In this document: one piece after another, positions 62,691 to 64,000 of the stretch
Layout of the letters: each line of letters begins with the position of its first letter
Position numbering within the stretch: position 1 is the stretch's first letter
NCBI RefSeq assembly: GCF_002160255.1
Contig: NZ_NFKF01000005.1
Location: 1-64,000, forward strand
Source: Olsenella sp. An188
GTDB taxonomy: Bacteria > Actinomycetota > Coriobacteriia > Coriobacteriales > Atopobiaceae
DNA length: 64,000 nucleotides
Reading direction: 5' to 3'
Program-made: the position numbers and the translations under genes
Notes under the pieces: model-generated
The model's database searches: none
Seen by the model: only the letters and a program-made list of their open reading frames with translations
What the model was told of the DNA's origin: nothing

Positions 62691-63320
62691 ATGGAGTATG
62701 GGTATGCTCGGGTGTCAAGCAAGGACCAGAACCTCGATCGACAGCTGGACGCCCTTCGAGCGTTTCCCGTCGCCGAGCAGTGCATCTACGCGGACCGCTG
62801 CTCTGGCGCGACGTTTGAGCGCCCGCGCTACCAGGAGCTCGTGGAGCGCTTCTCGACGGGGGACGTGCTTGTGGTGAAGAGCATCGACCGGCTTGGCAGG
62901 AGCTACGAGGAGATTCTGGAGCAGTGGCGCTACCTCGTCCGCCGGAAGGGCGTGGACATAGTCGTCCTGGACATGCCTCTGCTGGACACGCGTGCCGTGG
63001 GCGACGCCGCCCGCGGCGTGACGGGGGTGTTCATCGCGGACCTCGTGCTTCAGGTGCTCTCCTACGTGGCTCAGGTCGAGCGCGAGAACATCCGCCAGCG
63101 GCAGGCCGAGGGGATAGCGGCGGCGCGCCGTCGCGGGATCAAGTTTGGGCGACCGAGCAAGGAGCGCCCGCGGCACTACTCGACGGTGGTCGGGCTCTAC
63201 GCGGGCGGCGAGCTCTCCAAGTCCAAGGCCGCCGAGACCCTCGGCGTGAGCCGGGCGACCTTCGACAAGTGGCTTGCGCAGGACCGGGAGTGTCTGGCGG
63301 GGGGAGGGTCGGGCCGCTGA
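62691..63320 (+). CDS. serine site-specific recombinase (invertase/resolvase)
   Basis: This 209-residue protein has the N-terminal catalytic domain YGYARVSSKDQNLDRQLDAL with the active Ser at 9 and the VKSIDRLGRSYEEIL motif with its arginines. An E helix (YVAQVERENIRQRQAEGI) and a C-terminal helix-turn-helix (KSKAAETLGVSRATFDKWL) follow. The size and layout match Hin/Gin-type invertases and Tn3-type resolvases. SD GAGGAGGAG precedes the ATG. Its neighbour downstream is a surface-protein gene without a 5' end, so inversion of surface-gene cassettes is a likely role. Confidence 0.92.
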   Translation: MEYGYARVSSKDQNLDRQLDALRAFPVAEQCIYADRCSGATFERPRYQELVERFSTGDVLVVKSIDRLGRSYEEILEQWRYLVRRKGVDIVVLDMPLLDTRAVGDAARGVTGVFIADLVLQVLSYVAQVERENIRQRQAEGIAAARRRGIKFGRPSKERPRHYSTVVGLYAGGELSKSKAAETLGVSRATFDKWLAQDRECLAGGGSGR

Positions 63321-63592
63321 GAGGGTCCGGCTCGATGGCCTGAGCGACTTTTCGTGCATCCTGGCAAGTTATTAAAAAAAGATAATTCCCTGCTCCGAAG
63401 GCTAGAAAAAGTGAAGGAGCCGGAAAGAAAGCTGTCAGAAAAGTAGACCTTTCTGACTGGCTGCGCATGGCGGCCCCGGGTTGGTCCTGGGGTCGCCCCT
63501 CTTTGGGTCCCTGGCGAGAAACCCCTGTTGGGGGACGCTTCCACGGACTCACTTCAACACCTTTTCAGAGACCAACACTCCCTTTCGCAAAT
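63321..63592. other. AT-rich spacer between recombinase and surface-protein fragment
   Basis: Base composition drops sharply, with GTTATTAAAAAAAGATAATT near 63370 and AAAAAG runs. An inverted repeat lies at 63434-63457. From 63467 the frame of the downstream surface protein is open, but the codons up to about 63590 lack the usual C/G third positions and look non-coding. A change of character occurs near 63590. Confidence 0.55.
63434..63457. repeat. inverted repeat GTCAGAAA-N8-TTTCTGAC, candidate recombination site
   Basis: Perfect 8-bp arms flank AGTAGACC, 24 bp in all, which is close to the 26-bp imperfect palindromes used by Hin-type invertases. It lies 114 bases downstream of the recombinase gene and upstream of the 5'-less surface gene. 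There is no T run, so termination is less likely. Confidence 0.45.
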
Positions 63593-64000
63593 GTCTACGC
63601 CTCCTACGAGAAGGTCGTCGACCCCGTCGCCGAGACCCACAAGGTCACCTTCGACGACTGCCTCGAGAGCACCGAGAACCAGGTTGTCGTGGTTGAGGAC
63701 GGGCAGGCCGTCGCCAAGCCGGCAGATCCGACCTGCGAGGGCTACGCCTTCGTCGGCTGGTTCTCTGACACCGAGCTCACGCAGGAGTGGGACTTCTCCA
63801 CGCCCGTGACCGAGGACATGACGCTCTGGGCCAAGTGGGAGAAGAACGCCGACGCCGTCGACCCGGGCGAGGACGTCGAGACCCCGAGCACCCCGTCCGA
63901 GGACGACTCCACCGACGCCACTGACGAGACCGAGGACGTCGTCCCGAACACCGGTGACGCCTCCATCGCGGTCTCCGGCATCGCCCTTGTCGGCGCTGCC
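63593..64000 (+). pseudogene. 3' part of a wall-anchored surface protein, 5' end missing
   Basis: Reading from 63593 to the window edge gives 136 codons: a Listeria-Bacteroides (Flg_new, InlB B-type) repeat (HKVTFDDC ... GYAFVGWFSDTELTQEWDF, MTLWAKWEKN), an Asp/Glu/Thr/Ser-rich stalk, then the sorting signal VPNTGD and the start of a hydrophobic anchor (ASIAVSGIALVGAA). Sortase would cleave after Thr. No convincing start codon or SD precedes it; the ATG at 63467 is in frame but reads through atypical codons. It is either a silent cassette or a gene cut off by recombination. The window ends inside it. Confidence 0.75.

Noticed and set aside
63434-63457. Terminator of the recombinase gene
   Set aside because: The inverted repeat has an 8-base centre, is AT-rich and has no T run; its size suits a recombination site better, though this is not proven.

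Overview
The window is about 70% GC, with C- or G-ending codons throughout, and carries a Gram-positive division cluster. Gene content and order (dcw cluster running into sepF, proC, yggT and divIVA, paired C1 aminopeptidases, a Tat-type lipoprotein binding protein, an NTG-type sorting signal) point to an anaerobic actinobacterium of the Coriobacteriia, most like Olsenella and relatives in the Atopobiaceae. This assignment is an inference from protein character and base composition, not from a database search.

Layout. 79-5268: a three-gene ABC-2 exporter on the minus strand, divergent from a NarL-type two-component system, with two matching palindromes between them. 5516-8108: pyrG and a XerD-type recombinase. 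8207-11232: a large TPR-containing membrane protein of unknown function, convergent with a small lipoprotein. 11685-31668: a long division and cell-wall cluster, mraZ-rsmH-ftsL-ftsI-murF-mraY-murD-ftsW-murG-(61-bp repeat array)-murC-murB-ftsQ-ftsZ-pgeF-yggS-sepF-proC-yggT-divIVA. Many genes overlap by 1-4 bases, and four decameric MraZ boxes precede mraZ. 31815-34197: a two-gene system of predicted DNA metabolism (radical SAM protein plus DUF4130 protein). 34311-34670: RNase P RNA. 34779-35953: a PTS EIIA protein and a YigZ-family protein. 36303-39117: two paralogous C1 peptidases. 39272-41269: CCA-adding enzyme, tRNA-Gln and two identical tRNA-Glu genes. 41704-46002: L-serine dehydratase and the DUF969-DUF979-pcp operon. 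46245-47729: gltX. 48066-53696: two very large YhgE/Pip-type membrane proteins with a divergent TetR regulator. 53693-60961: a LacI-controlled sugar module (oxidoreductase, isomerase/epimerase, CUT2-type ABC importer). 61267-62553: metK. 62691-64000: a serine recombinase of the invertase/resolvase group next to the 3' part of a wall-anchored surface protein that lacks its own 5' end.

The most striking signals lie outside the genes. (1) The word GGCGAGAAG and its complement occur about 38 times by hand count where about one is expected. It occurs on both strands, in genes and in gaps, sometimes as inverted pairs, which is how DNA-uptake signal sequences behave in other bacteria. (2) At least five unrelated families of palindromic intergenic repeats each occupy one or a few gaps, including a strict 61-bp tandem array of hairpins between murG and murC. 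(3) The recombinase and the broken surface gene at the right edge look like part of a phase-variation locus.

The metabolic picture is of an amino-acid- and sugar-using anaerobe (serine dehydratase, aminopeptidases C, pyroglutamyl peptidase, PTS and sugar ABC uptake) with an ordinary peptidoglycan wall and a DivIVA/SepF-type division apparatus.
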